Shown here piece by piece: positions 23,304 to 33,849 of a stretch of DNA of 64,000 nucleotides. The stretch spans positions 1 through 64,000 of the forward strand of contig QCBJ01000004.1 in NCBI GenBank assembly GCA_003281645.1, given 5' to 3'. Position numbers and translations under genes: made by a program. The number at the start of each line of letters is the position of its first letter. The stretch's first letter is position 1. This stretch comes from Prochlorococcus sp. AG-347-G20 (GTDB lineage Bacteria; Cyanobacteriota; Cyanobacteriia; PCC-6307; Cyanobiaceae). The notes beneath the pieces are model-generated. The model ran no database searches. It was given only the letters and a program-made list of their open reading frames with translations, and was not told the DNA's origin.

Positions 23304-24134
23304 TCAAACAAAACTTTCTAGAAGTTTTTCAGGTCCAAATTTCTTTAAATAATTTATATTTGAATTTTCAGTTACTAATATATATCCTGCAAATCCTAAA
23401 CCGTTAATACTGAAACCATTAATATGATCATTTTTTCTTTTAATAATAGCGATCCATTTATTAGTTATTAAAATATTGTAAGGATATATCGGTTTCTTAT
23501 CACTAATGGGGTCCCCAAGTCCCAATTTCTTGCATAATTCTAAGTAAATTTCAAAAAGACATGATGGATTTTCTAAAAAATTAAATTTGGAAGCAATAAT
23601 ATTTTTTTTAAGCTTATTATCTTGATCCTTATATGAGTTCATCTCTAAAAACCACTTTTCTCTAGGGCATGATATCTCACCTTTAGATCTACGCAGAAGT
23701 TGAAAATGCCTGTGAGGTTGACTTGCTCCCGCAATTGGAGAACTATTGAAAAACCATAATCCACTAGTATCTTTATTAACTTGTTGGATCGCTCTCCAAT
23801 CATTAATATCTAACCATCCATTTTGAGGTTTCCATTCATTTGTAATAAGTAAAATATGACCTTTTTGTACAGGGTATTTATTTAATATTAGTTGATGATT
23901 TTCACCAATTTTATCAATTTCTAATATTTTTTCCCAAGGACAAAACGGATTTTGCTTAGGACCATAAATTTTTTTTTTATTAAATTTTGAATTATCGAGT
24001 TTCCTTATTATGAAGTCATCTTTTTCATATAAATCTCTTGTAATAATATCAGTTTTGAGAGGATATAATGATTCATCATCAATTGATAATCGAGTTTGTT
24101 TTAGTGCTTTTTTCCAATATATTTCTAAACTCAT
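23304..24134 (-). CDS. ATP adenylyltransferase (Ap4A phosphorylase, Apa2-like)
   Basis: A 276-residue member of the histidine-triad superfamily that phosphorolyses diadenosine tetraphosphate to ADP and ATP. The active motif HxHxQ is seen in GASQPHRHFQLL (about residues 137-148). NPFCPWE (about 62-68) is a family-typical earlier block, and LILNKYPVQKGHILLIT builds the fold. The C-terminal region ends YILVTENSNINYLKKFGPEK. The length is near that of other bacterial Apa2 proteins. It controls alarmone-type nucleotide levels (family knowledge). ATG at 24134. Confidence 0.85.
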   Translation of the reverse strand: MSLEIYWKKALKQTRLSIDDESLYPLKTDIITRDLYEKDDFIIRKLDNSKFNKKKIYGPKQNPFCPWEKILEIDKIGENHQLILNKYPVQKGHILLITNEWKPQNGWLDINDWRAIQQVNKDTSGLWFFNSSPIAGASQPHRHFQLLRRSKGEISCPREKWFLEMNSYKDQDNKLKKNIIASKFNFLENPSCLFEIYLELCKKLGLGDPISDKKPIYPYNILITNKWIAIIKRKNDHINGFSINGLGFAGYILVTENSNINYLKKFGPEKLLESFV

Positions 24135-24182
24135 TTAAAAAAATTTATCATAATCATTTTAAAAAAAAAAATAAACATGTAA

Positions 24183-24566
24183 TTACTTTTTATTAAATTG
24201 ATATTCTTTCAATTTTTCCAGAGGTACTGATTCTAAAACTACAATATTCGTCGATTCTAATATGACTTTTGGTGCAAGACCGTCTAATAATGCTTGCTTC
24301 CACCTATCAAGACAAATACACCAATGATCACCATCCTTTAGTCCTGGGAAGGAATAAATAGGCATGGGAGTGATTAAATCATTACCTTGTGATTTACTAT
24401 ATTTCAGGAAATTATGATCCATTACACAACATATGGAATGATTCCCTCCATCATTTTTGTCATAGTTGCAAAATCCATCCCTGAACCACCCTGTCATAGG
24501 TGCGCAACTACAAATCTCAATTTTTTCTCCAAGGACATTTAACTGATCTTGATTATTTATGGTCAT
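24183..24566 (-). CDS. DUF2237 family protein
   Basis: A 127-residue protein with the cysteine pattern of DUF2237: ICSCAPMTGWFRDGFCNYDK, HSICCVMDHNFL, and DHWCICLDRWKQALLDGLAP near the C-terminus. Seven cysteines, conserved tryptophans and a short length define the family; the function is unknown, and a metal-binding role is only a guess. It lies 48 bases upstream of the Apa2-like gene on the same strand, so the two may be co-transcribed. ATG at 24566. Confidence 0.8.
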   Translation of the reverse strand: MTINNQDQLNVLGEKIEICSCAPMTGWFRDGFCNYDKNDGGNHSICCVMDHNFLKYSKSQGNDLITPMPIYSFPGLKDGDHWCICLDRWKQALLDGLAPKVILESTNIVVLESVPLEKLKEYQFNKK

Positions 24567-24665
24567 AGATTTTTTTAATAATAATAAAACACGAACATTT
24601 CTTTAAAAAAGGTTGACGAGTATGGGGGGTAAGGAGGTAATAATTCTAATAAGGTTTTTTTCATT

Positions 24666-24884
24666 ATGGATTGGGACTTTACTGAAAACATAGCATTTAA
24701 AGCTCTTTATGAAGCTTTTAAAGATAGTGGTGAAACTTCCGCATTAGAATTTTTATCTAGTGATGGTGCTTCATATTATCTTGAGTTAACACAGGATGCC
24801 GCGGGCGAGGGACTTGATCTGGGTGATAATGATACGATGGAAGAACTACAGGAAGAAATTATTGAATATTTAGAAAAAAACTAA
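24666..24884 (+). CDS. Small acidic protein of unknown function (72 aa)
   Basis: An ATG-started frame MDWDFTENIAFKALYEAFKD, then LEFLSSDGASYYLELTQDAA and an acidic end MEELQEEIIEYLEKN. It is strongly negative and probably soluble. TTGACG (24613-24618) and TAATAAT (24638) could form its promoter. I recognise no family. It ends 9 bases before the convergent metH end. Confidence 0.55.
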   Translation: MDWDFTENIAFKALYEAFKDSGETSALEFLSSDGASYYLELTQDAAGEGLDLGDNDTMEELQEEIIEYLEKN

Positions 24885-24893
24885 AAATTTAGC

Positions 24894-27800
24894 TTAAGCG
24901 CTGAAATATTTAGCTTTTGAGTGTAGTGAAATGATAGCTGTAGTACTTTGTTCCGGATGAAGTTGTTCAGATTCATCCATGGTCAAGTTTATTCTTTTTG
25001 CATCCAACAATGATAATTGTATGTTTGAATCAGATACTTTTGGACATGCAGGATAACCAAAAGAATATCTAGCTCCTCTATATTTTTGAGCTAGTATTTC
25101 TCTATTTTTGTCAGGTTCTTCAGACCTAAAACCACATTCAATACGAATTAATGCATGGACATACTCAGCTAGAGCTTCTGCTAATTGCACTGAAAGTCCA
25201 TGGAATAACAAATAATCGCTATATTTATCTTCTTTAAATAATTTTTGAGAATATTCACTAGCAATATCGCCCATCGTTACTGCCTGCATAGGAAATATAT
25301 CTATCGGTTTATCATTTTTCAAATCACAATAAAAATCAGCTATGCATAAATTATTCCCAGATTTTTGTCGTGGAAAATTAAATTGGGAAATTTTATTTAA
25401 TGATTTATCATCAAATAGAAAAATACTATTATCTTTTCTCCCGCATCTGAAATATCCATAAACTGCTTTGGGTGATATAAGTTTTTTCTCTATAATTATC
25501 TCTAACCATTTATCTAACAATGGTTTAGCATAAGAATCCAAATAGTTATTGTATTCATCTACGCTTTGGTTTTTCCCTTTTTTTATTTGCCATTGCCCGC
25601 TAAATAGAGCTTTTGTATCTAAATAAAATATTAACTTATTTAAATCTATATCAACATCCTTCAAGACTTTCGTTCCCATGAATGGGGCTTGAATTGGATC
25701 TTCTTCATTTATAAATTTTGATCTTATAAAATTTTCTTTTAAATTTAATTTAGAACTCTTGGTGTGGATGGATATTGATTTTTTAACAGCTTGAGAGTTT
25801 GATTTTGATGAGGCTAAATTAATATTTATATCCTCATTGTTAATAAAACCTTCTGTATTTGACCAATTACCCTTTTTTTTATTATTCATATATTCATTCA
25901 TAAATTTAAGATCAGTGAACGCATCTTTTCCGTACAATATTTTCCCTTTATATATTTTGCTGCAGTCCTCATTTACAAATTTTGGGGTTAAGGCTGCGCC
26001 TCCTAATATTACTGGCACACTAATATTTTCATTGTTAAAAGCCTCTAGATTATCTTTCATAAAAGCAGTTGATTTAACAAGTAATCCGCTCATAGCGATG
26101 CAATCTGCATTGTGCTTTTTTTGTGCATCTATAATTGCTGAAACATCTTGCTTTATTCCAAGATTTATTACGTCATAACCATTATTTGTAAGTATTATAT
26201 CTACCAAATTTTTTCCAATATCATGAACATCGCCTTTAACAGTTGCAATTAAGAGTTTTCCATTTGATATGTTTTCATCTACAGTTTCCATATATGGTTC
26301 TAAAATTGAAACAGCGAATTTCATCGTTTCAGCGGATTGGAGTACAAATGGCAATTGCATTTGACCTGAACCAAATAAATCTCCCACAACTTTCATCCCA
26401 TCTAGTAAAAAGATATTAATTATTTCAAGAGGTTTATATTTTTTTAACGCTTTATTTAATTGATCCTCTAATCCTATTTTTTCTCCATCAATAATGTGAT
26501 TTTTCAGACTTTCTTCAAGAGTTAGGTTTTTATTTTCTGAAGATGCTTTTTTGAAATCTTGAATAGATAAATCTTGAAAAGCTTTTGTTAATTCTACTAA
26601 TGGATCATAAATACAAATATCATCTTCAAATTCTCTTTTATCATAAATCAAATCTAAGCAAAGCTTTTTAGTTTCTTCAGAAATTTTTGATAATGGCAAA
26701 ATTTTATTTGGTGCAATGATAGCTGAATCTAAGCCTGCTTTAATGCATTCATCTAAAAATATTGAATTTAAATTAATCCTTGATAATGGTGAAAGACCAA
26801 AACTAATGTTTGATATGCCAAGTATGATATGAATATCTGGGAAATTTTCACGAATTTTTAATATAGCACTAATAGTTTCTTTAGCGTTTAATCTATCTTC
26901 TTCTATCCCTGTAGATATTGGCAAAGCTAATGGATCAAAAAATAGTTCATAATCTGATAAACCACATTCTCTAGTTCTATTAATTGCTCGTTTGACAATC
27001 TTAAATTTTTTTTCTGCATTCCTTGCCATTCCATCTTCATCAATTGTTCCGACAACAAGACCTGAACCATACCCTAAGGCTAAATTTAAAACTTGATCAA
27101 ACCTTTCATTGCCGTCTTCGTAATTAGTTGAATTTATAATACATTTACCACCAGCTGACTTTAATCCACTTTCCATTTTATCAGCATCTGTAGAGTCAAT
27201 CATTAATGGTAAATTTATATTGGTAACCAGTCTTGAAGTTATTTCTTTCATATCCTTCACTCCGTCTCTTCCTACATAATCGACATTTACATCAAGAACG
27301 TGAGCATTTTCTTTTTGTTGTTGCTTGGCAATTGCAACTAAGCCATCCCAATCGTCGTTATTTAATAACTCCCTTACCTTTTTCGATCCACTTGCATTTA
27401 ATCTTTCTCCTACTAGCAAAATTGAATTGTCTTGTTTGTATGTCACAGAGTTATATATTGATGAGGCAGATGGAATAAAACTGCTTGAATTTTTCTTACC
27501 ATTATTTTTAGTCTCATTTTCAGTAATTTCATCGATTATTGAAGACAAGTATTTTATATGTTCAGGTGTTGTCCCACAACATCCACCTATTAATTGAACA
27601 TTAAAGTCATATATAAAATTCATTAACTGCATCTTTAATTCTATTGGCTTTAATCTATAGTGAGCTACACCACCAATATTTTCAGGAAGACCTGCATTGG
27701 GAATACAGCTTATAGCGAAGGGAGAATATTCATACAAATATTTAATATGTTCCTTCATTTGCTCTGGACCAGTTGCACAATTAAGTCCAAGGATATCTAT

Positions 27801-28457
27801 ATTAAATGGCTCTAATATTGTTAATGCAGATGCAATATCAGATCCAACAAGCATAGTACCTGTTGTTTCCATCGTTATAGATACCATTAAAGGTATATCT
27901 ATATTTTTACTTTCAAGAATTTCTTTTGATGCTAATAATGCAGATTTAATTTGTAAAACATCCTGACAAGTTTCAATCAAAAGAAGATCAACTCCTCCAT
28001 CTATAAGACCATAAATTTGTTCTTTATATGATTGCTTTAATTCATCAAAATCTATATGTCCTAAGGTGGGTAATTTAGTTGTTGGCCCAATTGAACCTGC
28101 TACAAACCTTGGTTTATCAACTGATGAGTATTTGGCAGCAGCTTTTTTTGCTATAAATGCCGCATTTTTATTTATCTCATAAGCCTTATCCGCAATATCA
28201 TATTCATCAAGAACTATTGATGAGGCTCCAAATGTATTAGTTTCTATAACATGACAGCCTGCTTCTAAAAATGAATTATGAACATTCTCGACTACCTCTG
28301 GCAATGATAAAACAAGGTTTTCATTACATCCCTCTAACTCTTTTCCTCCAAAGTCATCTGCAGTAAGATTTAAGTTCTGAAAAGATGTTCCAGTACCTCC
28401 GTCAAAAATAATTAATGGTTTTTCATCTCTATTTAGATAGGTTCTGAAAGATTCCAT
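24894..28457 (-). CDS. metH: Cobalamin-dependent methionine synthase
   Basis: 1187 residues. Modules in order: homocysteine-binding domain with the zinc cysteines GGCCGTTPEH (about residue 300); methyl-tetrahydrofolate-binding TIM barrel (about 345-620); B12 cap and binding domain with DVHDIGKNLVDII, the lower-ligand histidine motif; and activation domain with YFRCGR and RGARYSFGYPACPKV. It transfers a methyl group from folate to homocysteine via B12. It follows ilvE by 18 bases with no B12 riboswitch between. ATG at 28457. The full length is normal. Confidence 0.97.
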   Translation of the reverse strand: MESFRTYLNRDEKPLIIFDGGTGTSFQNLNLTADDFGGKELEGCNENLVLSLPEVVENVHNSFLEAGCHVIETNTFGASSIVLDEYDIADKAYEINKNAAFIAKKAAAKYSSVDKPRFVAGSIGPTTKLPTLGHIDFDELKQSYKEQIYGLIDGGVDLLLIETCQDVLQIKSALLASKEILESKNIDIPLMVSITMETTGTMLVGSDIASALTILEPFNIDILGLNCATGPEQMKEHIKYLYEYSPFAISCIPNAGLPENIGGVAHYRLKPIELKMQLMNFIYDFNVQLIGGCCGTTPEHIKYLSSIIDEITENETKNNGKKNSSSFIPSASSIYNSVTYKQDNSILLVGERLNASGSKKVRELLNNDDWDGLVAIAKQQQKENAHVLDVNVDYVGRDGVKDMKEITSRLVTNINLPLMIDSTDADKMESGLKSAGGKCIINSTNYEDGNERFDQVLNLALGYGSGLVVGTIDEDGMARNAEKKFKIVKRAINRTRECGLSDYELFFDPLALPISTGIEEDRLNAKETISAILKIRENFPDIHIILGISNISFGLSPLSRINLNSIFLDECIKAGLDSAIIAPNKILPLSKISEETKKLCLDLIYDKREFEDDICIYDPLVELTKAFQDLSIQDFKKASSENKNLTLEESLKNHIIDGEKIGLEDQLNKALKKYKPLEIINIFLLDGMKVVGDLFGSGQMQLPFVLQSAETMKFAVSILEPYMETVDENISNGKLLIATVKGDVHDIGKNLVDIILTNNGYDVINLGIKQDVSAIIDAQKKHNADCIAMSGLLVKSTAFMKDNLEAFNNENISVPVILGGAALTPKFVNEDCSKIYKGKILYGKDAFTDLKFMNEYMNNKKKGNWSNTEGFINNEDININLASSKSNSQAVKKSISIHTKSSKLNLKENFIRSKFINEEDPIQAPFMGTKVLKDVDIDLNKLIFYLDTKALFSGQWQIKKGKNQSVDEYNNYLDSYAKPLLDKWLEIIIEKKLISPKAVYGYFRCGRKDNSIFLFDDKSLNKISQFNFPRQKSGNNLCIADFYCDLKNDKPIDIFPMQAVTMGDIASEYSQKLFKEDKYSDYLLFHGLSVQLAEALAEYVHALIRIECGFRSEEPDKNREILAQKYRGARYSFGYPACPKVSDSNIQLSLLDAKRINLTMDESEQLHPEQSTTAIISLHSKAKYFSA

Positions 28458-28475
28458 TTTTAGGTAAAAATTAAT

Positions 28476-29390
28476 TTATTTTAGTGAAATTCTTGTTACC
28501 CAATTATCATAGTCTTGAGAACGACCTTCTGTTATTTCTATAAGCTTACTTTTTAATTTATTCATTATTGGTCTTTCAACATTTAATTCAGTTGATTCAA
28601 TTTTTTTAACTGGTGTAATTTTTGCTGCTGTACCAGTTAGAAAAACTTCATCTGCTATTAATAATTCTGTTTTATCAACAGGCCTCTCAATTACATTTAT
28701 TCCAAATGATTTTGCTAATTCAATTACACTAGCTCTAGTAATCCCCTCAAGGATATCTTGATCAACACCAGGAGTGATTAAGTCTCCATTCCTTACAATA
28801 AATAAATTCATACCACTAGCTTCACTTACCTTACCACTTGAATTTAATAGCAAGGCTTCATCAAATCCCGATAAACTAGCTTCTGTTTTGGCTAATGAAC
28901 TAGTAATATACGCTCCACTTATTTTTCCTCTTAAGGGGAGAGATCTATCTTCTTGTCTTGTCCAACTACTCATTCTACAAGAAACACCATCTGGGGATAG
29001 ATAATCTCCTAGTTCAATACAATAAATAAAGAAATCTGTTTCAATATTGTGTAACCTTGGAGCTATACCTAAATCACTTGTATATACAAATGGTCTTATA
29101 TAAATAGGTTTTTCTGGCTTATTTCTTTTTATAACTTCTTCTAAGGCTTTAAAAATATATTCTTCAGAAAAGTCATTCAAGAGTAATTTTGCACTTTGAG
29201 ATAATCTCTTTATATGTTTATCAGTTCTAAACAAAAGGAATTCTTCTTTGTTTGTTGGATTAGGTATCGCTCGCATTCCTCCAAATGCAGCAGTACCGTA
29301 ATGTAGTGCATGAGTAGCTATTGATATTTTTGCTTCTTTAAATGGAATACATTTACCTTCGAACCAGGCGTATGGAAGAAATTCATGCAT
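28476..29390 (-). CDS. ilvE: Branched-chain amino acid aminotransferase
   Basis: 304 residues, fold-type IV pyridoxal-phosphate enzyme performing the last step of Leu, Ile and Val synthesis. HALHYGTAAFGGMRAI (about 27-42), YIRPFVYTSDLGIAP, and the lysine-containing SGAYITSSLAKTEA region, followed by EGITRASVIELAKSFGINV, are typical. It is upstream of metH with an 18-base gap, so the two form one transcript (branched-chain amino acids and methionine). The divergent start is about 70 bases from the preferred cobN ATG. ATG at 29390. Confidence 0.95.
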   Translation of the reverse strand: MHEFLPYAWFEGKCIPFKEAKISIATHALHYGTAAFGGMRAIPNPTNKEEFLLFRTDKHIKRLSQSAKLLLNDFSEEYIFKALEEVIKRNKPEKPIYIRPFVYTSDLGIAPRLHNIETDFFIYCIELGDYLSPDGVSCRMSSWTRQEDRSLPLRGKISGAYITSSLAKTEASLSGFDEALLLNSSGKVSEASGMNLFIVRNGDLITPGVDQDILEGITRASVIELAKSFGINVIERPVDKTELLIADEVFLTGTAAKITPVKKIESTELNVERPIMNKLKSKLIEITEGRSQDYDNWVTRISLK

Positions 29391-29462
29391 ATTTAATTTA
29401 TTTAATTAAGGTAAACTTGTTTTATCCTACTTATGTATTCTAAACCTTATTTATATATAAAA

Positions 29463-32400
29463 ATGCACAGGATATTAAATATAGGAGGAAATGAAAAGAA
29501 TAAGGATGATTTAATTGAGCAACCAGCTGCAGATTTTATTTTTATAACAAGTGTCAAGGCTGATTTAAATCTTATATCAAACTTATTGTTAGAAAAAGAA
29601 TTTGCTTCATTAAAAAATAATATAAGAGCTTTAGAAATTTCTAATTTAAATTCCTCAGCTCAAATTGATAATTATTTACTAAAAACAATTAATTATGCAA
29701 AAGTTGTCGTACTTAGAATATTTGGAGATAAAGGTACATGGAGCTATGGAATTGAACAACTTTTAAATTGGCAAGCATTTAATAAAAAAAGGAAGTTAGT
29801 AATCCTATCAGGTACCATTGATCAGGAAATTTCCTTATGTGAAATAAGTAGTATAAACAAAAATATTGCATTAAATATTTCTAGATTACTAAGATCTGGA
29901 GGACTGGATAATTATAGAAAGTTTCTTAATTGTTTAAATTATTTAGTTGTAGATGAAAAATTAATTCCTGATGAGTTTTTGAATATTATTTTTTATGCAG
30001 ATCCCTATTTACATGATTGGAAAAATGAAAAAGGCGAAAAGATAGGAATAATATCCTATAAATCACTTTTTTTGGCTAATGAAATTGAAGTAAACGAAAA
30101 ACTTAACTTGCAATTAAGAAAATGCGGACTTTCTCCTAAAACATTTTTTATTTCAACACTAAAAGATCATATTATTCAGAAGAAATTAATAGACATTTTT
30201 AAAAAAGAAAATATTAAACTAATAATTACCACAACTTCATTTTCTTCATCTCAAATCAAAAATAACGATTTAATTGAAAATTCTACAAATATTTTTACTT
30301 CTCTTAAAATTCCAATTTTACAGCTTCTTTCTTCTAATAGATCAAGAAAAAAGTGGTTAAATTCATCCATTGGAATGAATTCATCTGATTTATTAATGCA
30401 AATTATTATTCCCGAATTTGATGGAAGAATTACTACCTGTCCTTCAGCTTTTAAAGAAATAATTTCTAAGAAAAATACACTATATAGTGAAATAACTAGT
30501 TACAAAGCTGATCAAATAGGTATTCAATGGATTTCAAAATTAGCAACAAATTATTTGAAACTTCAGAAACTTAATAATTTTGATAAAAGAATTTGTTTAG
30601 TAATAAGTAATTATCCAGTAAAGAATGGAAGAATCGGTAATGGCGTTGGTCTAAATACACCATCTTCAATAATAAATATTCTTAATTGGTTAAAAGAAGA
30701 AGGTTATGACCTTGGATCTTGTAATCATCCTCAGGATTCCTCGGAATTAATGTCAATGCTTATAAAAACAAGAACTAATGATATTGAATCTCAAAATAAT
30801 AAACCATTAGACTACTTCCCACTTAGTGAATATTTAAAATATTGGAATAATTTAGAACTTGATCCCAAAAATATTATTGTTAATCGTTGGGGTAAACCAT
30901 CTGATGCGATAGATCTAGATGATAAAGGCTTCTCAATAAATGGTATTAGATTTGGAAAAATAACATTATTGATTCAACCGCAACGAGGTTATAACGCTTT
31001 TACTGATAGAGATATTCATTCTCCCGATCTTCCACCTCCCCATAGATATTTAGCACAATATTTTTGGATTGAAAAAGTTTTTAATGCAAATGCTATCTGC
31101 CATATTGGAAAACATGGGACTATTGAATGGTTACCTGGCAAATCTATAGGTCTCAGCAATAAATGTTTTCCAAATATTATTTGTCCAGCAATTCCGAACA
31201 TATATCCCTTTATCGTAAATGATCCTGGAGAAGGATCCCAAGCTAAAAGAAGAACTGCTGCAACAATTATTGATCATTTAACCCCTCCTTTGGATAGGTC
31301 AGAATTATATGGAAAATATTCAATATTAGAAAATTATTTAGACGAATATTTTGAAGCAAAATTATTAAATTCTAATCGGATTGAAATAATAGAAAAATCC
31401 ATTTTTGAATTAATTAAAAATGATTTTAGCGAAATTACTTTAAAGAATAAAAATAATCAAATAGAAGAAATTGATTCCTTTCTTTGCAAAATTAAAGAAT
31501 CTCAAATTAGAACAGGTTTGCATATTTTTGGCAGTAGGCAGAATGACATTAATGAAATAAATTTATTCTTGTGTATTGCGAGGGTACCAAATGCCAACCG
31601 AATTGGTGTTATTCAATATATAGCAAAACATTTAAAACTAGATTTGAATCCTTGGACAAATAAATATGATCAAAATTTAACTGATAAGGATAAAAAAATA
31701 TTATTGACATTTTCCAACAAAAACATTTTAAACTTTAGAATGGCTATTGATTTTTTGGAACAACAAGCAAAGTATTTAATATATTTGTTTTTTTACAAAA
31801 AGAATACCAATATAAAAAATTTAGAAAAATATAAAAATCAGAAAATAATAGACTATTTCTTTAATGAAAAAAAACATAATAAGTATTTTTTATTATTAAA
31901 AAAAGAGATACTATATCCAATAATTAATTCTTCATATAATGAGAAATTATCATTTATTAATTCATTAAATGGACAATATGTAAAAAGTGGTCCATCTGGA
32001 GCTCCTACGAGAGGTAAAACTGAAGCTTTACCTACTGGTAAAAATTTCTTTTCAGTTGATTCGAGAGGACTGCCAACTGAATCAGCATGGAGTGTTGGTT
32101 GTAAATCTGCCTCTCAAATTATTGATTTATACAAACAAGATAATGGAGAAGATTTAAAAAACATAGCAATATCTGTATGGGCAACATCCACAATGAGAAA
32201 TGGTGGTGAAGACATTTGTCAAATACTATATTTATTAGGAGTACAGCCTATTTGGGATGGGGCTTCAAGAAGAGTAGTAGATCTAGAAATCATTCCTTTA
32301 TCTGTTCTCGAAAGACCAAGGGTTGATGTTACTTTAAGAATTTCGGGAATGTTTAGAGATGCATTTCCACAGTTAATTAAATTAACTTCGAAAGCAATAA

Positions 32401-33200
32401 ATCTTGTTTCTAATCTAAATGAGGATGATAAATTTAACCCTCTTGCTGGGGCTTCAAGGGATGGTGATTCAATTAATCGTATATTTGGTTCAGCGCCAGG
32501 TTCATATGGAGCTGGTCTGCAAGAACTAATTTCAAATTCTAACTGGGAAAATATTGATGATTTTGGAGAATCATTTCTTAATTGGAGTAAGTGGATTTAC
32601 AGTGATAATCATGAACCAATAGAGGATAAAAAATCATTAGAAAATGTTCTTAAAAATGTTCAGTTAGTTGTACATAACCAAGATAATAAGGAACATGATA
32701 TTTTAGATTCTGATGATTATTATCAATTTCAGGGTGGATTATCTTCAGCAGTAAAAAAATTAAGCGGTAAATTACCTGAGATGTATCATGGTGATTTATC
32801 AAAATTTGGATTATCTAAAATTTCAAAATTACAAGATGAAATTAATAAAGTTGTTATATCAAGAATACTTAACCCTAAATGGATAAATGGAATGAAGGCT
32901 AATGGTTATAAAGGAGCATTTGAATTTTCAGCTACACTAGATTACTTATATGCTTTTGATGCTTCTACTGAAGTAGTTTCAGATTGGTGTTATGAGGAAG
33001 TTTATAAATCATGGTTATGTGATCTGGATCTTAGGAATTTCTTTCTAGTGAATAATCCATGGGCTTTAAGAGATATTGCACAAAGATTTCTTGAAATTGT
33101 TAATAGAAAAATGTGGAATAATTGTTCATCAGATGTCATTGAAAATTTAAAGAACATAATTATTAATACTGATTCAATAATTGAAAAAAACGAATTTTGA
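29463..33200 (+). CDS. cobN: Cobaltochelatase-type subunit CobN
   Basis: 1245 residues from the ATG at 29463; an in-frame ATG at 29433 adds ten residues but the family begins near MHRILNI. CobN is the large subunit that inserts cobalt into hydrogenobyrinate diamide, homologous to the magnesium chelatase H subunit. Key blocks: HIGKHGTIEWLPGKSIGLS (about 545-563), NDPGEGSQAKRRTAATIIDH, and SGPSGAPTRGKTEALPTGKN near the middle. Cobalt chelation versus magnesium cannot be told from motifs alone, but ChlH is larger and begins differently. It is divergent from ilvE-metH. Confidence 0.9.
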   Translation: MHRILNIGGNEKNKDDLIEQPAADFIFITSVKADLNLISNLLLEKEFASLKNNIRALEISNLNSSAQIDNYLLKTINYAKVVVLRIFGDKGTWSYGIEQLLNWQAFNKKRKLVILSGTIDQEISLCEISSINKNIALNISRLLRSGGLDNYRKFLNCLNYLVVDEKLIPDEFLNIIFYADPYLHDWKNEKGEKIGIISYKSLFLANEIEVNEKLNLQLRKCGLSPKTFFISTLKDHIIQKKLIDIFKKENIKLIITTTSFSSSQIKNNDLIENSTNIFTSLKIPILQLLSSNRSRKKWLNSSIGMNSSDLLMQIIIPEFDGRITTCPSAFKEIISKKNTLYSEITSYKADQIGIQWISKLATNYLKLQKLNNFDKRICLVISNYPVKNGRIGNGVGLNTPSSIINILNWLKEEGYDLGSCNHPQDSSELMSMLIKTRTNDIESQNNKPLDYFPLSEYLKYWNNLELDPKNIIVNRWGKPSDAIDLDDKGFSINGIRFGKITLLIQPQRGYNAFTDRDIHSPDLPPPHRYLAQYFWIEKVFNANAICHIGKHGTIEWLPGKSIGLSNKCFPNIICPAIPNIYPFIVNDPGEGSQAKRRTAATIIDHLTPPLDRSELYGKYSILENYLDEYFEAKLLNSNRIEIIEKSIFELIKNDFSEITLKNKNNQIEEIDSFLCKIKESQIRTGLHIFGSRQNDINEINLFLCIARVPNANRIGVIQYIAKHLKLDLNPWTNKYDQNLTDKDKKILLTFSNKNILNFRMAIDFLEQQAKYLIYLFFYKKNTNIKNLEKYKNQKIIDYFFNEKKHNKYFLLLKKEILYPIINSSYNEKLSFINSLNGQYVKSGPSGAPTRGKTEALPTGKNFFSVDSRGLPTESAWSVGCKSASQIIDLYKQDNGEDLKNIAISVWATSTMRNGGEDICQILYLLGVQPIWDGASRRVVDLEIIPLSVLERPRVDVTLRISGMFRDAFPQLIKLTSKAINLVSNLNEDDKFNPLAGASRDGDSINRIFGSAPGSYGAGLQELISNSNWENIDDFGESFLNWSKWIYSDNHEPIEDKKSLENVLKNVQLVVHNQDNKEHDILDSDDYYQFQGGLSSAVKKLSGKLPEMYHGDLSKFGLSKISKLQDEINKVVISRILNPKWINGMKANGYKGAFEFSATLDYLYAFDASTEVVSDWCYEEVYKSWLCDLDLRNFFLVNNPWALRDIAQRFLEIVNRKMWNNCSSDVIENLKNIIINTDSIIEKNEF

Positions 33201-33201
33201 A

Positions 33202-33849
33202 TTATCTACCTAATAGTGAAAGTCCATGACTATCTGTTCCGCATGTTTTTAGCATTGAATATTTATCTGCTAATTTATCTATTTCTGAACATACAAATAA
33301 ACTAGGATTCCATACTTCATTAAGTTCATAATCGTACCAAACCTCTATTCCATCAATACCTTGTATTTTTGCCTCTGGAATTAATTTATAAAAGGGAATC
33401 CTGTATCTCGCTGGATGTGCAAGAAATGATAAACCACCAGCTAAATTTATTGCTTTAATAACTGATTTAATATTTAAATCATTACCTATTGGAGACTCTC
33501 CAAGGATGTAGGGATTTAAGTATTTACTTTTTATATCTATTCCCAATGCAATTACATGTACTAAACATCCTAGAATCAAACAATTAATTTCTATTCCCGA
33601 AATTAATGTAATAGAATCTTTAGGATAATTTTTGAGTATATTATTTTTTTTTATATATTCATGAGCTTTAATAGTATGATGATCGGTTATTGATAAAAAT
33701 TTCAATTTATTTTTATAAGCTTGTTCTAAAAGTTCATATGGTTCTAGACTTCCATCACTAAATTTTGTATGACAGTGAAAATTAATATTTTTAGGACAAC
33801 TATTTTTATTAATATTGGAAGTTAATTTTACTAAGTCTTCCCTATTCAT
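33202..33849 (-). CDS. PHP-domain metal-dependent phosphoesterase
   Basis: A 215-residue PHP-domain protein. Metal-binding histidines and aspartates are seen in HCHTKFSDGSLEPYELLEQA and ITDHHTIKAHEYI at the N-terminus, then SFLAHPARYR and the final GTDSHGLS near residue 207. The short single-domain form resembles bacterial phosphoesterases cutting nucleoside 3',5'-bisphosphates or oligoribonucleotides; the substrate here is unknown. Its start overlaps the end of hemJ by 8 bases. ATG at 33849. It ends one base after cobN's stop, convergently. Confidence 0.85.
   Translation of the reverse strand: MNREDLVKLTSNINKNSCPKNINFHCHTKFSDGSLEPYELLEQAYKNKLKFLSITDHHTIKAHEYIKKNNILKNYPKDSITLISGIEINCLILGCLVHVIALGIDIKSKYLNPYILGESPIGNDLNIKSVIKAINLAGGLSFLAHPARYRIPFYKLIPEAKIQGIDGIEVWYDYELNEVWNPSLFVCSEIDKLADKYSMLKTCGTDSHGLSLLGR

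Noticed and set aside
27233..27966. Plus-strand frames within metH
   Set aside because: All lie antisense to conserved methionine synthase domains and have no independent support.
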